Shown here piece after piece: positions 37,361 through 45,144 of a stretch of DNA of 64,000 nucleotides (position 1 is its first letter; every line of letters begins with the position of its first letter). Made by a program: the position numbers and the translations under genes. This DNA is from Streptomyces barringtoniae (GTDB taxonomy: Bacteria; Actinomycetota; Actinomycetes; Streptomycetales; Streptomycetaceae): positions 186,001-250,000 of the forward strand of contig NZ_JAJHNP010000001.1 in the NCBI RefSeq assembly GCF_020819595.1, in the 5' to 3' direction. Below the pieces are notes generated by a model. That model did no database searches, was not told where the DNA came from, and saw only the letters and a program-made list of their open reading frames with translations.

Positions 37361-38239
37361 TCAGGACCGACGGTAACGACCGAACAGGAATCCGGCGTCC
37401 TCGAGAAGCGACACGAGCTCGAACCGGTGCGGCACGGCGACCGACGGCCCCCCGGCGATGCGTTGGGCGTCGCCCGCCGTGAGCATGGGCGACAGGGTCA
37501 GGCACAGCTCGTCCAGCACCTCGGCGGCGACCAGCTGGCCGAGCAGCCGGGGACCGCCTTCGGTGAGCAGCCGGGTGTGGCCGAGGCCGGCCAGGGCCCG
37601 CACCGCCCGCACGGGGTCGACACCGCCGCCCTCACCGGCGATGACCACCTTGGCGCCGGCCTTCTCGGCGGCGGCGACACGGTCGGGGGCGGCCCCGGAG
37701 CCGGTCAGGACCAGCGTGGGCACCAGGGGCGAGGTGAACAGCGGGAGCGAGAAGTCCAGATCCAGGCTCGCGGTGACGACCGCGATCGCCGGGGCCGGGC
37801 CCTGCCCGGCGGCTTCCCGGGCCTCGGCGAACTCCGCACGCGCGCGTGCGGGGCGGTACCCCTCCTGGCGTACCGTTTCCGCGCCCACCACGACCACGTC
37901 CGCGAGCGCCCGCAGCGTGCCGAAGATCCGCATGTCGGCGGCGCTGGAGATGGGCTGGGAACGCCCCTCGTGCTGGGCGGCGCCGTCGAGCGTGGAGACC
38001 ATGTTGGCCCGCAGCCAGGGCCGCGGGGGGCCCGGCGGCTCCGGGTAGGCGTAGGCGGCGGCCAGCTCGGCGAGGCTCCACTCGCGATCGACGTGGGCGT
38101 CATGGTCCACGTGGCCGCCGGCGCCGCCGGGCACATGCGCCACCAGCGCCCCGGCAACCCCCCTCATCCCCTCTCTCTCGGCCGTCCCGCCGGAGGCCTG
38201 GGCTGCTGTTTCGTCGGTCACAGGGAACAGGCGTCGCAT
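37361..38239 (-). CDS. RibD C-terminal-like pyrimidine/dihydrofolate-type reductase
   Basis: A 292-residue protein of the DHFR-like RibD-C fold. The core is WLRANMVSTLDGAAQHEGRS at about residue 80, then ADMRIFGTLRALADVVVVGA, ETVRQEGYRPAR and TRLLTEGGPRLLGQLVAAEV. These are typical of the riboflavin-pathway reductase (5-amino-6-ribosylaminouracil phosphate reduction with NADPH), but stand-alone copies in actinobacteria are often of unknown substrate and the deaminase half is missing. The first 60 residues are low-complexity with His/Gly. The start at 38239 (MRRLFPVTDE) is best supported by conservation; it is 37 bp from the divergent ATPase start. Confidence 0.85.
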   Translation of the reverse strand: MRRLFPVTDETAAQASGGTAEREGMRGVAGALVAHVPGGAGGHVDHDAHVDREWSLAELAAAYAYPEPPGPPRPWLRANMVSTLDGAAQHEGRSQPISSAADMRIFGTLRALADVVVVGAETVRQEGYRPARARAEFAEAREAAGQGPAPAIAVVTASLDLDFSLPLFTSPLVPTLVLTGSGAAPDRVAAAEKAGAKVVIAGEGGGVDPVRAVRALAGLGHTRLLTEGGPRLLGQLVAAEVLDELCLTLSPMLTAGDAQRIAGGPSVAVPHRFELVSLLEDAGFLFGRYRRS

Positions 38240-38276
38240 GTCGTGCAGTGTGACACGGCGCTTAGCATGGATAACC

Positions 38277-39380
38277 GTGTCGTCCTCCATCACCACCCCC
38301 GGATCCAGCCCTCTGACCGACGCGGGCCCGCTGTCCCTGTGCACCCGCGAGCCGCACGTCCCCGCGGACCGGCTGGTCGCCGAGATGGTCCCGCCCCCAC
38401 GCTTCGACTCGGTCCGCTTCTCGACGTACATACCGGACCCGAACCAGCCCAGCCAGAGCGAGGCCGTGCAGGTGCTCGAGGGCTTCGCGGGCGGGCTCGG
38501 CGGGGCGCACGCCTCCGGCCCCGGCAGGCGCGCCTTCTTCGGCTTCGGCAGGGCCAGGGCACCGAAGGCCCCGGCCGGCCCGCGCGGGGTCTATCTGGAC
38601 GGCGGCTACGGCGTCGGCAAGACCCACCTGCTCGCCTCCCTGTGGCACGCCACCCCCGCCGAGCCCGCGCTCAAGGCGTTCGGCACCTTCGTGGAGCTGA
38701 CGAACCTGGTCGGCGCCCTCGGCTTCCAGCAGACCGTGCAGACCCTCTCCGGCCACCGCCTGCTGTGCATCGACGAGTTCGAGCTGGACGACCCGGGCGA
38801 CACGGTCCTCGTGTCGACCCTGCTCGGCAAGCTGGTCGAGGCGGGCGTGGCGCTCGCCGCCACCTCCAACACGCTGCCGGGCAAGCTGGGCGAGGGCCGG
38901 TTCGCGGCCGCCGACTTCCTGCGCGAGATCCAGGGCCTGTCGGCCCGCTTTCGCACCCTGCGCATCGACGGCGAGGACTTCCGCCACCGCGGCCTGCCCG
39001 AGGCGCCGCAGCCCTTCACCGACGAAGAGGTGACGAAGGCCGCCTACGCCACCGAGGGCGCCTCGCTCGACGACTTCCCTCATCTGCTGGAGCACCTGGC
39101 CAAGGTCCACCCGAGCCGGTACGGCGCGCTGACGGACGGCGTGACGGCGGTGTGCCTCACCGATGTGCGGCCGGTGCCGGACCAGTCGACGGCGCTGCGG
39201 CTCGTGGTGCTCGCGGACCGGCTCTACGACCGCGAGGTCCCCGTACTGGCCTCGGGGCTGCCGTTCGACAAGCTGTTCAGCGAGGAGATGCTCAACGGCG
39301 GCTACCGCAAGAAGTACTTCCGCGCGATATCCCGGCTCACCGCGCTGGCCCGCGACGCGAAGGGACTCGTCGGCTCCTAG
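38277..39380 (+). CDS. zapE: ZapE/AFG1 family ATPase
   Basis: A 367-residue AAA-like ATPase related to bacterial ZapE and mitochondrial AFG1. Walker A is DGGYGVGKTHL near residue 110 and Walker B is LLCIDEFELDD. Other hallmarks are HYxF-like RFSTYIPDPNQPSQ near the start and ATSNTLPGKLGEGRF, the sensor region. ZapE acts at the septum in proteobacteria; in actinobacteria its role is not known. The GTG at 38277 is chosen because the protein then starts SSSITTPGSSPLTDAGPLSL, as homologues do. A perfect palindrome that could be its terminator lies 64 bases after the stop. Confidence 0.9.
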   Translation: MSSSITTPGSSPLTDAGPLSLCTREPHVPADRLVAEMVPPPRFDSVRFSTYIPDPNQPSQSEAVQVLEGFAGGLGGAHASGPGRRAFFGFGRARAPKAPAGPRGVYLDGGYGVGKTHLLASLWHATPAEPALKAFGTFVELTNLVGALGFQQTVQTLSGHRLLCIDEFELDDPGDTVLVSTLLGKLVEAGVALAATSNTLPGKLGEGRFAAADFLREIQGLSARFRTLRIDGEDFRHRGLPEAPQPFTDEEVTKAAYATEGASLDDFPHLLEHLAKVHPSRYGALTDGVTAVCLTDVRPVPDQSTALRLVVLADRLYDREVPVLASGLPFDKLFSEEMLNGGYRKKYFRAISRLTALARDAKGLVGS

Positions 39381-39443
39381 TCAAGGGCGAGATCGCGCCA
39401 CCGACCGGCACTTTTCACGCTCTCTTGCGCTCGTAACGCGCAG

Positions 39444-39473
39444 TTAACCCTGCAAAGGACTTTGCAGGGTTAA
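39444..39473. terminator. 14-bp palindrome after the ZapE-like gene
   Basis: TTAACCCTGCAAAG and its exact complement CTTTGCAGGGTTAA are separated by GA. A hairpin of 11-12 bp with an AAGGACTT-type loop followed by TAATGTGTTTCTT could terminate transcription. The AT-rich outer arms are unlike normal streptomycete terminators, so an operator role is also possible. Confidence 0.55.
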
Positions 39474-39485
39474 TGTGTTTCTTGA

Positions 39486-39507
39486 CCAAGCATTGACCAA
39501 TGCTTGG
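39486..39507. promoter_or_regulatory. 10-2-10 palindrome upstream of the small membrane protein gene
   Basis: CCAAGCATTG, AC, CAATGCTTGG form a perfect palindrome 38 bases before the ATG at 39545. TTGACC hexamers at 39482 and 39494 resemble -35 boxes. The site fits a dimeric repressor operator over the promoter of the small gene and the carbonic anhydrase operon behind it. The regulator is unknown. Confidence 0.55.
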
Positions 39508-39544
39508 CGCACGCGAGAGACGTGGACTTCCGGAAGGGGGGCGC

Positions 39545-39883
39545 ATGTTCCGAGGTACGACGACCGGGACCGTGCTCGTCACCCTGACCGTCATCCTGCT
39601 CGCCCTGCTGTCCCCGGCACCCACGGAAACCTTCGCACCTGCGCACACTCTCGGTGAGGCAACGGCCAAAGCTGAGGCCGGAACCGCGTCGTCCGAACTG
39701 CCGGCGGGGGACGAGGCGGACGCGGTCCGCAGCCCCGCCTCCCGCTGCGCGCGGCACCACCCGCTGATAACCGGCCGGGCAGCCGGTGCCGGCCCCTCAC
39801 ACACACCCGGCACCGCGCACGGCCCGGCCCCCACAGCCTCCAGAGCCCACGCCCCGGCAGCACTTCAGGTCTTCCGCTGCTGA
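39545..39883 (+). CDS. Small exported/anchored protein of unknown function
   Basis: A 112-residue protein with a hydrophobic N-terminal signal or anchor (TGTVLVTLTVILLALLSPAP) and a hydrophilic, Ala/Pro/His-rich rest with Cys near the middle (SRCARHHP) and Cys as the last residue (VFRC). GGAAGGGGGG lies 4 bases upstream of the ATG at 39545. It precedes the carbonic anhydrase gene by 78 bp on the same strand and may be in its operon. I do not recognise a family. Confidence 0.6.
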   Translation: MFRGTTTGTVLVTLTVILLALLSPAPTETFAPAHTLGEATAKAEAGTASSELPAGDEADAVRSPASRCARHHPLITGRAAGAGPSHTPGTAHGPAPTASRAHAPAALQVFRC

Positions 39884-39961
39884 CAGGCACTCAGCCTTTC
39901 CCCCACAACCCGTCGTTCAAGTCCGACGCGCCGCTCAGGCGCGCCAGGAGGAACCACATAC

Positions 39962-40540
39962 ATGCAGCCCCTCATCGACAACGCCCGTACCTTCGGACAG
40001 CGCCCTGAGGAGTTCGCCAAGCTCGCCGAAGGCCAGTCCCCGCAGGTGCTGTTCATCACCTGCTCCGATTCCCGGGTCGTCCCGGCCCTGATCACGGGCG
40101 CCCGCCCCGGCGAGCTCTTCGAGCTGCGCACCGCGGGCAACATCGTCCCGCCCCACACCTCACAGCACCCCACCAGCGAGGCCGCCACCATCGAGTACGC
40201 CGTGGAGGTGCTCGGCGTCCGCGACATCGTGGTCTGCGGTCACTCGCACTGCGGTGCGGTCGGCGCACTGGTGCGCGGCGACGACCTCGACGCCGTACCC
40301 GCCGTACGCGACTGGCTCGCGCACGCCACCCCGCGCCCGGCCGGCCAGGCCGAGGACCCGGAGGTCGCCGAGGGCGTGCAGGCCCATGTGCTGACCCAGC
40401 TGCTGCGGCTGCGCTCCTACCCGTGCGTCGAGCGCAAGCTGACGGGAGGTCGACTGCGCCTGCACGCCTGGTACTACGAGGTGCACACCGGCACCGTACG
40501 GGCGCACCGCCCGCAGACCGACACCTTCGAGTCCCTGTGA
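39962..40540 (+). CDS. Beta-class carbonic anhydrase
   Basis: A 192-residue zinc enzyme that interconverts CO2 and bicarbonate. Zinc ligands are C34 (in FITCSDSRVV), H94 and C97 (in VVCGHSHCGAVGAL); D36 and R38 form the catalytic dyad. The tail LHAWYYEVHTGTVRAH is typical. AGGAGG lies about 11 bases upstream. Its stop overlaps the GTG of the SulP transporter by 4 bp, a strong hint that the transporter carries bicarbonate and the enzyme equilibrates it inside the cell. Confidence 0.96.
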   Translation: MQPLIDNARTFGQRPEEFAKLAEGQSPQVLFITCSDSRVVPALITGARPGELFELRTAGNIVPPHTSQHPTSEAATIEYAVEVLGVRDIVVCGHSHCGAVGALVRGDDLDAVPAVRDWLAHATPRPAGQAEDPEVAEGVQAHVLTQLLRLRSYPCVERKLTGGRLRLHAWYYEVHTGTVRAHRPQTDTFESL

Positions 40541-42033
40541 GCGCGCCGATGACCAGTGAGAACACCACCCTCATATCCCGGTTCCCGTATCTGCGGCAGG
40601 ACTTCACCGCCTCCCTCGTCGTCTTCCTGGTCGCGCTGCCGCTGTGCGTGGGCGTGGCCGTCGCCTCCGGTGTCCCGGCCGAACTCGGCCTGGTCACCGG
40701 CATCGTGGGCGGCCTCGTCACCGGGCTGATGCGCGGCAGCAGCCTGCAGGTGTCGGGGCCGGCGGCCGGCCTGACCGTGCTCGTCTTCGAGGCGGTCAAG
40801 GAGTTCGGGCTGCCGGCGCTCGGCGTGATCGTGCTCGCCTCCGGGCTCCTCCAGGTGGCGATGGGGCTGCTGAGGCTGGGCCGCTACTTCCGTGCCATCT
40901 CGGTCTCCGTCGTCGAGGGCATGCTGGCCGGAATCGGACTGGTGCTCGTCGCCGGGCAGTTGTACCCGGCGCTGGCGGCCAAGGCCCCCGACTCCGGCCT
41001 GGACAAGATCGCCGGGCTGCCCGGGGCGTTCCTGGACGCCCTCGGCGACGGCAGGGCGGTGGCCTCGCTCGCGGTGTGTGCGGGCACGATCGCGGTGCTG
41101 CTGCTGTGGAAGCACGTCCCGGCGAAGCTGCGCACGCTGCCCGGCCCGCTGGCCGCGGTCGGCCTCGCCACGGTTGCCGTGTTCGCGCTGGACCTGCCGG
41201 TGGCCACGGTCGAGGTGCAGGGCCTGCTGGGCTCGGTCCAGCCGCCGCCGCTGAGCACGTTCGGCGAGCTGGCGGGTGTCGGGATGCTCGGCACGATTCT
41301 CGCGTTCACGCTGATCGCCTCCGCCGAGTCGCTGTTCAGCGCGGCCGCCGTGGACCGGCTGCACTCCGGACCGCGCACCGAGTACGACAAGGAGCTCCTC
41401 GCCCAGGGCGCCGGCAACACGGTGTGCGGGCTGCTCGGTGCACTGCCGATGACCGCGGTGATCGTGCGCAGCGCGGCCAATGTCCAGGCGGGCGCCCGCA
41501 CCAAGGCCTCCCGCGTCCTGCACGGGGTGTGGCTGCTGCTGTTCGCCGCGCTGTTGCCGGACGTGCTCGCCCACATCCCGATCCCGGCCCTCGCGGGCAT
41601 CCTGATCCACTCGGGCGTCAAGCTGGTCCCGGTCCGGGCGCTGGCGGTGCTGTGGCGCGAGCACCGGGGCGAGGCGCTGATCCTGGCCGTGACGGCGGTC
41701 TCGATCGTGGCGGTCAGCATGTTCGAGGGCGTGCTGATCGGCCTGGCGATGGCCGTGGTCAAGACGGCCTGGCAGGCCTCGCACGTCAGGCTGGAGGTCG
41801 TCGACAAGGGCGCGGGCCCGGTCGAGGCCCACCTCTCGGGCAACGCGACCTTCCTGCGGCTGCCGAAGATTCTGGACAGCCTGGAGTCGCTGCCCCAGGA
41901 CCGTCCGGTCCGCCTGGACCTGTCCGGACTGCACCATCTGGACCACGCCTGTCGTACGGCCCTGGAGAACTGGGCCGAGCGGCACAGCGCGGCGGGGACG
42001 GAGCCGGTGAGGCTGACGGTGCCGGTGGGGTAG
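40537..42033 (+). CDS. SulP family anion transporter with STAS domain
   Basis: A 498-residue membrane protein. It has 10-12 hydrophobic helices starting DFTASLVVFLVALPLCVGVA, and the SulP segment GLVTGLMRGSSLQVSGPAAG that forms the substrate site. A C-terminal STAS-like domain begins near residue 415 (EAHLSGNATFLRLPKILDSL) and ends GLHHLDHACRTALENWAERH. SulP proteins carry sulfate or bicarbonate; the overlapping carbonic anhydrase gene favours bicarbonate, as in BicA-type systems. The start could be GTG 40537, used here, or ATG 40549. Confidence 0.93.
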   Translation: MSAPMTSENTTLISRFPYLRQDFTASLVVFLVALPLCVGVAVASGVPAELGLVTGIVGGLVTGLMRGSSLQVSGPAAGLTVLVFEAVKEFGLPALGVIVLASGLLQVAMGLLRLGRYFRAISVSVVEGMLAGIGLVLVAGQLYPALAAKAPDSGLDKIAGLPGAFLDALGDGRAVASLAVCAGTIAVLLLWKHVPAKLRTLPGPLAAVGLATVAVFALDLPVATVEVQGLLGSVQPPPLSTFGELAGVGMLGTILAFTLIASAESLFSAAAVDRLHSGPRTEYDKELLAQGAGNTVCGLLGALPMTAVIVRSAANVQAGARTKASRVLHGVWLLLFAALLPDVLAHIPIPALAGILIHSGVKLVPVRALAVLWREHRGEALILAVTAVSIVAVSMFEGVLIGLAMAVVKTAWQASHVRLEVVDKGAGPVEAHLSGNATFLRLPKILDSLESLPQDRPVRLDLSGLHHLDHACRTALENWAERHSAAGTEPVRLTVPVG

Positions 42034-42155
42034 CTCGCCCGCGGTGGCGGTACCAGGGTGCTCCGGCCCCTGGTACCCCCCTGACTCGGTTCGCACGGAA
42101 GTGGCATATCGTTACAGCAGCGGACAAACACAGGCCTCTCGGTGAGGAGGTCATC

Positions 42156-43058
42156 ATGGTCCAGGAACTGCTGGGAGCGATCGCCGGGGCGGGGTGCGTC
42201 GCACTGGTGTACCTGGCGATGGCGGCCCGCGTGGTCAAGCAGTACGAACGGGGCGTGCTGTTCCGCCTCGGGCGCGTCGCCGGTGACGTACGGCCACCGG
42301 GGCTGACGCTGATCATCCCCTTCGTGGACCGGCTGCAGAAGATCAACATGCAGATCGTGACGCTGCCGATCCCCGCCCAGGAGGGCATCACCCGCGACAA
42401 CGTCACCGTCCGCGTGGACGCGGTCGTCTACTTCAAGGTGGTCGACGCGGAGAGCGCGCTGGTGAAGGTCGAGGACTACAAGTTCGCGGTCTCGCAGATG
42501 GCCCAGACGTCCCTGCGGTCGATCATCGGCAAGAGCGACCTGGACGATCTGCTCTCCAACCGCGAGAAGCTCAACCAGGGGCTGGAGCTGATGATCGACA
42601 GCCCGGCCGTCGGCTGGGGCATCCAGGTCGACCGGGTGGAGATCAAGGACGTCTCGCTGCCGGACACGATGAAGCGGTCCATGGCCCGCCAGGCCGAGGC
42701 CGACCGGGAGCGCCGGGCCCGGATCATCAACGCGGACGCCGAGTTCCAGGCCTCCAAGAAGCTGGCCGAGGCCGCCCAGCAGATGGCCGACACCCCCGCC
42801 GCCCTCCAACTGCGGCTGCTGCAGACGGTGATGGCGGTGTCCGCCGAGAAGAACTCCACGCTGGTCCTGCCCATCCCGGTGGAGCTGCTGCACTTCCTGG
42901 AGCGCGGCAACCGGCAGGCCGGGCCGGACGGCGACCGGGAACTCGGCGGGGAGAGAGGCGAGCAGCGGCCCGTCCCGCACGGCGACGGGGAACTCCGCCT
43001 GCAGGAAGGCGAGCAGAAGACCGTGCCGGACGACGACGGAGAGCTCCGCTCCGGATAA
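42156..43058 (+). CDS. SPFH/stomatin-like membrane protein
   Basis: A 300-residue protein with an N-terminal membrane helix (ELLGAIAGAGCVALVYLAMA) and the SPFH core starting KQYERGVLFRLGRVAGDVRP and including DNVTVRVDAVVYFKVVDAES. The coiled-coil region has MARQAEADRERRARIINADA, the pattern for flotillin/stomatin oligomers. Residues from about 245 are a charged tail with GEQRPVPHGDGELRLQEGEQ-like repeats. TGAGGAGG precedes the ATG at 42156 by 5 bases. Such proteins organise membrane patches and regulate proteases or channels; no NfeD partner is seen. It stands 122 bp after SulP. Confidence 0.92.
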   Translation: MVQELLGAIAGAGCVALVYLAMAARVVKQYERGVLFRLGRVAGDVRPPGLTLIIPFVDRLQKINMQIVTLPIPAQEGITRDNVTVRVDAVVYFKVVDAESALVKVEDYKFAVSQMAQTSLRSIIGKSDLDDLLSNREKLNQGLELMIDSPAVGWGIQVDRVEIKDVSLPDTMKRSMARQAEADRERRARIINADAEFQASKKLAEAAQQMADTPAALQLRLLQTVMAVSAEKNSTLVLPIPVELLHFLERGNRQAGPDGDRELGGERGEQRPVPHGDGELRLQEGEQKTVPDDDGELRSG

Positions 43059-43068
43059 CGTGCCGGGT

Positions 43069-43620
43069 ATGCGCAGGAGCTGGGTGATCGCCGTGGCCGC
43101 GACGGCCTTCGTGGCGGGCTGCGGCGACGGCGGCACGCCGGCCGGCTCGCCCTCCCCCACCGCCGCCCACCGGCTGACCGTCACGAGTACGGCCTTCGCC
43201 GACGGCGGCACCGTCCCGCGCCGGAACACCTGCGACGGCGCCGACGTCTCGCCTCCGCTGACCCTCGGCGCCGTACCCGCGCACACGGCGTCGCTGGCCC
43301 TTCACCTGCGGGACCTCGACGCCCCGCACGGCGCGTTCACGCACTGGCTGGTGTGGAACGTCGACCCGCACACCACGCGGCTGTCCGCCGGGGAGCATCC
43401 GCCGGGCGCGACGGAGGGCCGCAACGACTTCGGGAAGACCGGGTACGGCGGTCCCTGCCCGCCGCGCGGGGACCGGCCGCACCACTATGTCCTCACGGTG
43501 TACGCCGCGGACCGCCGGGTGTCGCCGGGCGCGGGTGCCTCGGCGGCGGATCTGCTGCGGGCACTTTCCGGGCACACGCTCGCTGAGGGCACGTTGACGG
43601 GCCGATACGGCCGGGGATAG
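43069..43620 (+). CDS. PEBP/YbhB-type lipoprotein
   Basis: A 183-residue exported lipoprotein with lipobox FVAGCGDGG (Cys at about residue 18) and a phosphatidylethanolamine-binding-protein fold: NTCDGADVSPPLTLGAVP, LHLRDLDAPHGAFTHWLVWN, and the anion-site loops GRNDFGKTGYGGPCPPRGD and HHYVLTVYAAD. These proteins are widespread in bacteria and of uncertain role. The ATG at 43069 is preferred; a GTG at 43060 adds three residues. It is 10 bp after the SPFH gene stop, so it is probably cotranscribed. Confidence 0.88.
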   Translation: MRRSWVIAVAATAFVAGCGDGGTPAGSPSPTAAHRLTVTSTAFADGGTVPRRNTCDGADVSPPLTLGAVPAHTASLALHLRDLDAPHGAFTHWLVWNVDPHTTRLSAGEHPPGATEGRNDFGKTGYGGPCPPRGDRPHHYVLTVYAADRRVSPGAGASAADLLRALSGHTLAEGTLTGRYGRG

Positions 43621-43671
43621 CGCCGCACCGGGCCGTCTTTCGGATGCGGGAATCCGGAGGGAAGGGGCGCC

Positions 43672-44529
43672 GTGACGCAGAAGAACGGCAGGGACCTGCG
43701 GGAGGCGCTGCGCCTCCCGCCCGGTGAGCCGGTCGACCTGAGCGCGTACGGAACCCGGGCCACTCCAGGTGCCCCCGGCAGGAAGGCGGCGGCCCTCAGG
43801 GACGCCGCGCCCACGGGGAAGCGGCTGGCCGAGCTGCAGATGCGGTTGTGGGCGGCGAGCACGGCGGGGGACGGGCGGCGGGTACTGCTGGTGCTCCAGG
43901 GCATGGACACCAGCGGCAAGGGCGGCACGGTCAAGCACGTCAGCGGCCGGCTCAACCCGGCCGGCTGCCGGATCCAGGCGTTCAAGGCGCCCACCGAGGA
44001 GGAGCGGCGGCACGACTTCCTGTGGCGGGTGCGCACGGCCCTGCCCCGGCCCGGTGAGATCGGCATCTTCGACCGCTCGTACTACGAGGACGTCCTCATC
44101 GCCCGCGTCCGGCATCTCGCCCGCCCCGCCGAGATCGGCAGCCGCTACGGCCTCATCAACGACTTCGAGCGGTCTCTCGCCGAGGACGGCGTGACCCTGG
44201 TCAAGTGCTTCCTCCACCTGTCCTACGAGGAGCAGAGGCGCCGGCTGCTGCGCCGCCTGGAACGCGCCGACAAACGATGGAAGTTCGCTCCCGGCGACAT
44301 CGACGAGCGCGCCCTGTGGCCCGCCTACCAGGAGGCGTACCAGCTGGCCCTGGAGCGCTGCGCGGCGCCGTACGCGCCCTGGTACCTGGTCCCGGCGGAC
44401 CGCAAGTGGTACCGGAACTGGGCGATCAGCCGCCTGCTGCTGGAGCACCTGGAGGAACTCGGCCCGCGCTATCCGCAGTCCGACCTCGACGTGGCGGAGT
44501 GCCGGGAACGGCTGCTGAAGGGTGCCTGA
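43672..44529 (+). CDS. ppk2: Polyphosphate kinase 2 family protein
   Basis: A 285-residue cytoplasmic kinase of the PPK2 family, which moves phosphate between polyphosphate and nucleoside mono- or diphosphates. Walker A is LQGMDTSGKGGTVKHVSG, the Walker B/lid region is FDRSYYEDVLIARV, and RWKFAPGDIDERALWPAYQE is the conserved distal motif. Single-domain length fits class I or III PPK2; whether it makes ATP from ADP or AMP cannot be read. The GTG at 43672 has GGAGGGAAGGGG just upstream. It is 51 bp after the PEBP gene. The enzyme often links to phosphate or stress response. Confidence 0.93.
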   Translation: MTQKNGRDLREALRLPPGEPVDLSAYGTRATPGAPGRKAAALRDAAPTGKRLAELQMRLWAASTAGDGRRVLLVLQGMDTSGKGGTVKHVSGRLNPAGCRIQAFKAPTEEERRHDFLWRVRTALPRPGEIGIFDRSYYEDVLIARVRHLARPAEIGSRYGLINDFERSLAEDGVTLVKCFLHLSYEEQRRRLLRRLERADKRWKFAPGDIDERALWPAYQEAYQLALERCAAPYAPWYLVPADRKWYRNWAISRLLLEHLEELGPRYPQSDLDVAECRERLLKGA

Positions 44530-44636
44530 AACCGGCGCGTCGCTCCACATTTCGCGATATTTTCACACTAATCTCCATGACTGTAAGCGGTCGAGACATT
44601 ACGTACCGCATCCACACTCACACCCATGGAGATGAC

Positions 44637-44915
44637 ATGCGCAGACTTCGCAAGGCCGCCGTCCTGCTCGCCGCGCTCGGCAGCGTGAGCCTCCTGCCCG
44701 CCGGCCCCGCATACGCCGGCGGCGGGCACGACGACGAGGGCAAGGTCATGCAGAGCTCCAACTGCAAGGACCACGACCTGAACCTCGACGTTCTGGGCGA
44801 GGTCGGCATCCTCAACGGTCTGCTGGGCAACGCGCTCAACGGCGAGGGCGACCCGGGCGCCCAGGCCACCCACATCGGCTCGACCATGGGCTGCAACAAC
44901 AGCGTCGGCAGGTAA
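44637..44915 (+). CDS. Small secreted protein of unknown function
   Basis: A 92-residue precursor with a good signal peptide (MRRLRKAAVLLAALGSVSLL, cleavage near AYA|GGG). The mature 60-odd residues have two Cys (SSNCKDHD and MGCNNSVG) and a Gly/Leu/Asn-rich centre (EVGILNGLLGNALNGEG). GGAG lies 5 bases before the ATG. It is not a chaplin or rodlin by my reading, although size, export and Gly/Asn content are reminiscent of streptomycete surface proteins. It has its own AT-rich upstream region and a terminator after it. Confidence 0.75.
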   Translation: MRRLRKAAVLLAALGSVSLLPAGPAYAGGGHDDEGKVMQSSNCKDHDLNLDVLGEVGILNGLLGNALNGEGDPGAQATHIGSTMGCNNSVGR

Positions 44916-44950
44916 CAGGCCGGTCCAGACCCCATGACGGCGGACAGCGG

Positions 44951-44983
44951 TGGCGGGCCGGGCATCCGGTGGCCGGCCCGCCA
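44951..44983. terminator. Hairpin after the small secreted protein gene
   Basis: TGGCGGGCCGG (44951-44961) pairs perfectly with CCGGCCCGCCA (44973-44983) across an 11-base loop, 36 bases downstream of the stop. It should end the transcript of the small secreted protein. Confidence 0.75.
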
Positions 44984-45007
44984 CCCGTCACCGGCATGGA
45001 ATGTGTG

Positions 45008-45066
45008 GCGACCTCACGCGCGCACGGGATGCACGGTGGAGCATCCCTATGCACGCGTGAGGTCGC
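45008..45066. other. Large imperfect hairpin in the 230-bp gap before the FAD-Rieske gene
   Basis: GCGACCTCACGCG (45008-45020) pairs exactly with CGCGTGAGGTCGC (45054-45066), and inside it GGGATGC (45026-45032) pairs with GCATCCC (45041-45047), leaving an 8-base loop. The structure resembles a structured RNA or a second terminator. No named RNA family was recognised. Confidence 0.55.
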
Positions 45067-45144
45067 CGCGCCCGTTTGGGCCACCTGCGGCACGGCGCCG
45101 CCCGGACACGGTGAGCGGCACGCCCGGGCGGGTACCCGGCGGCC

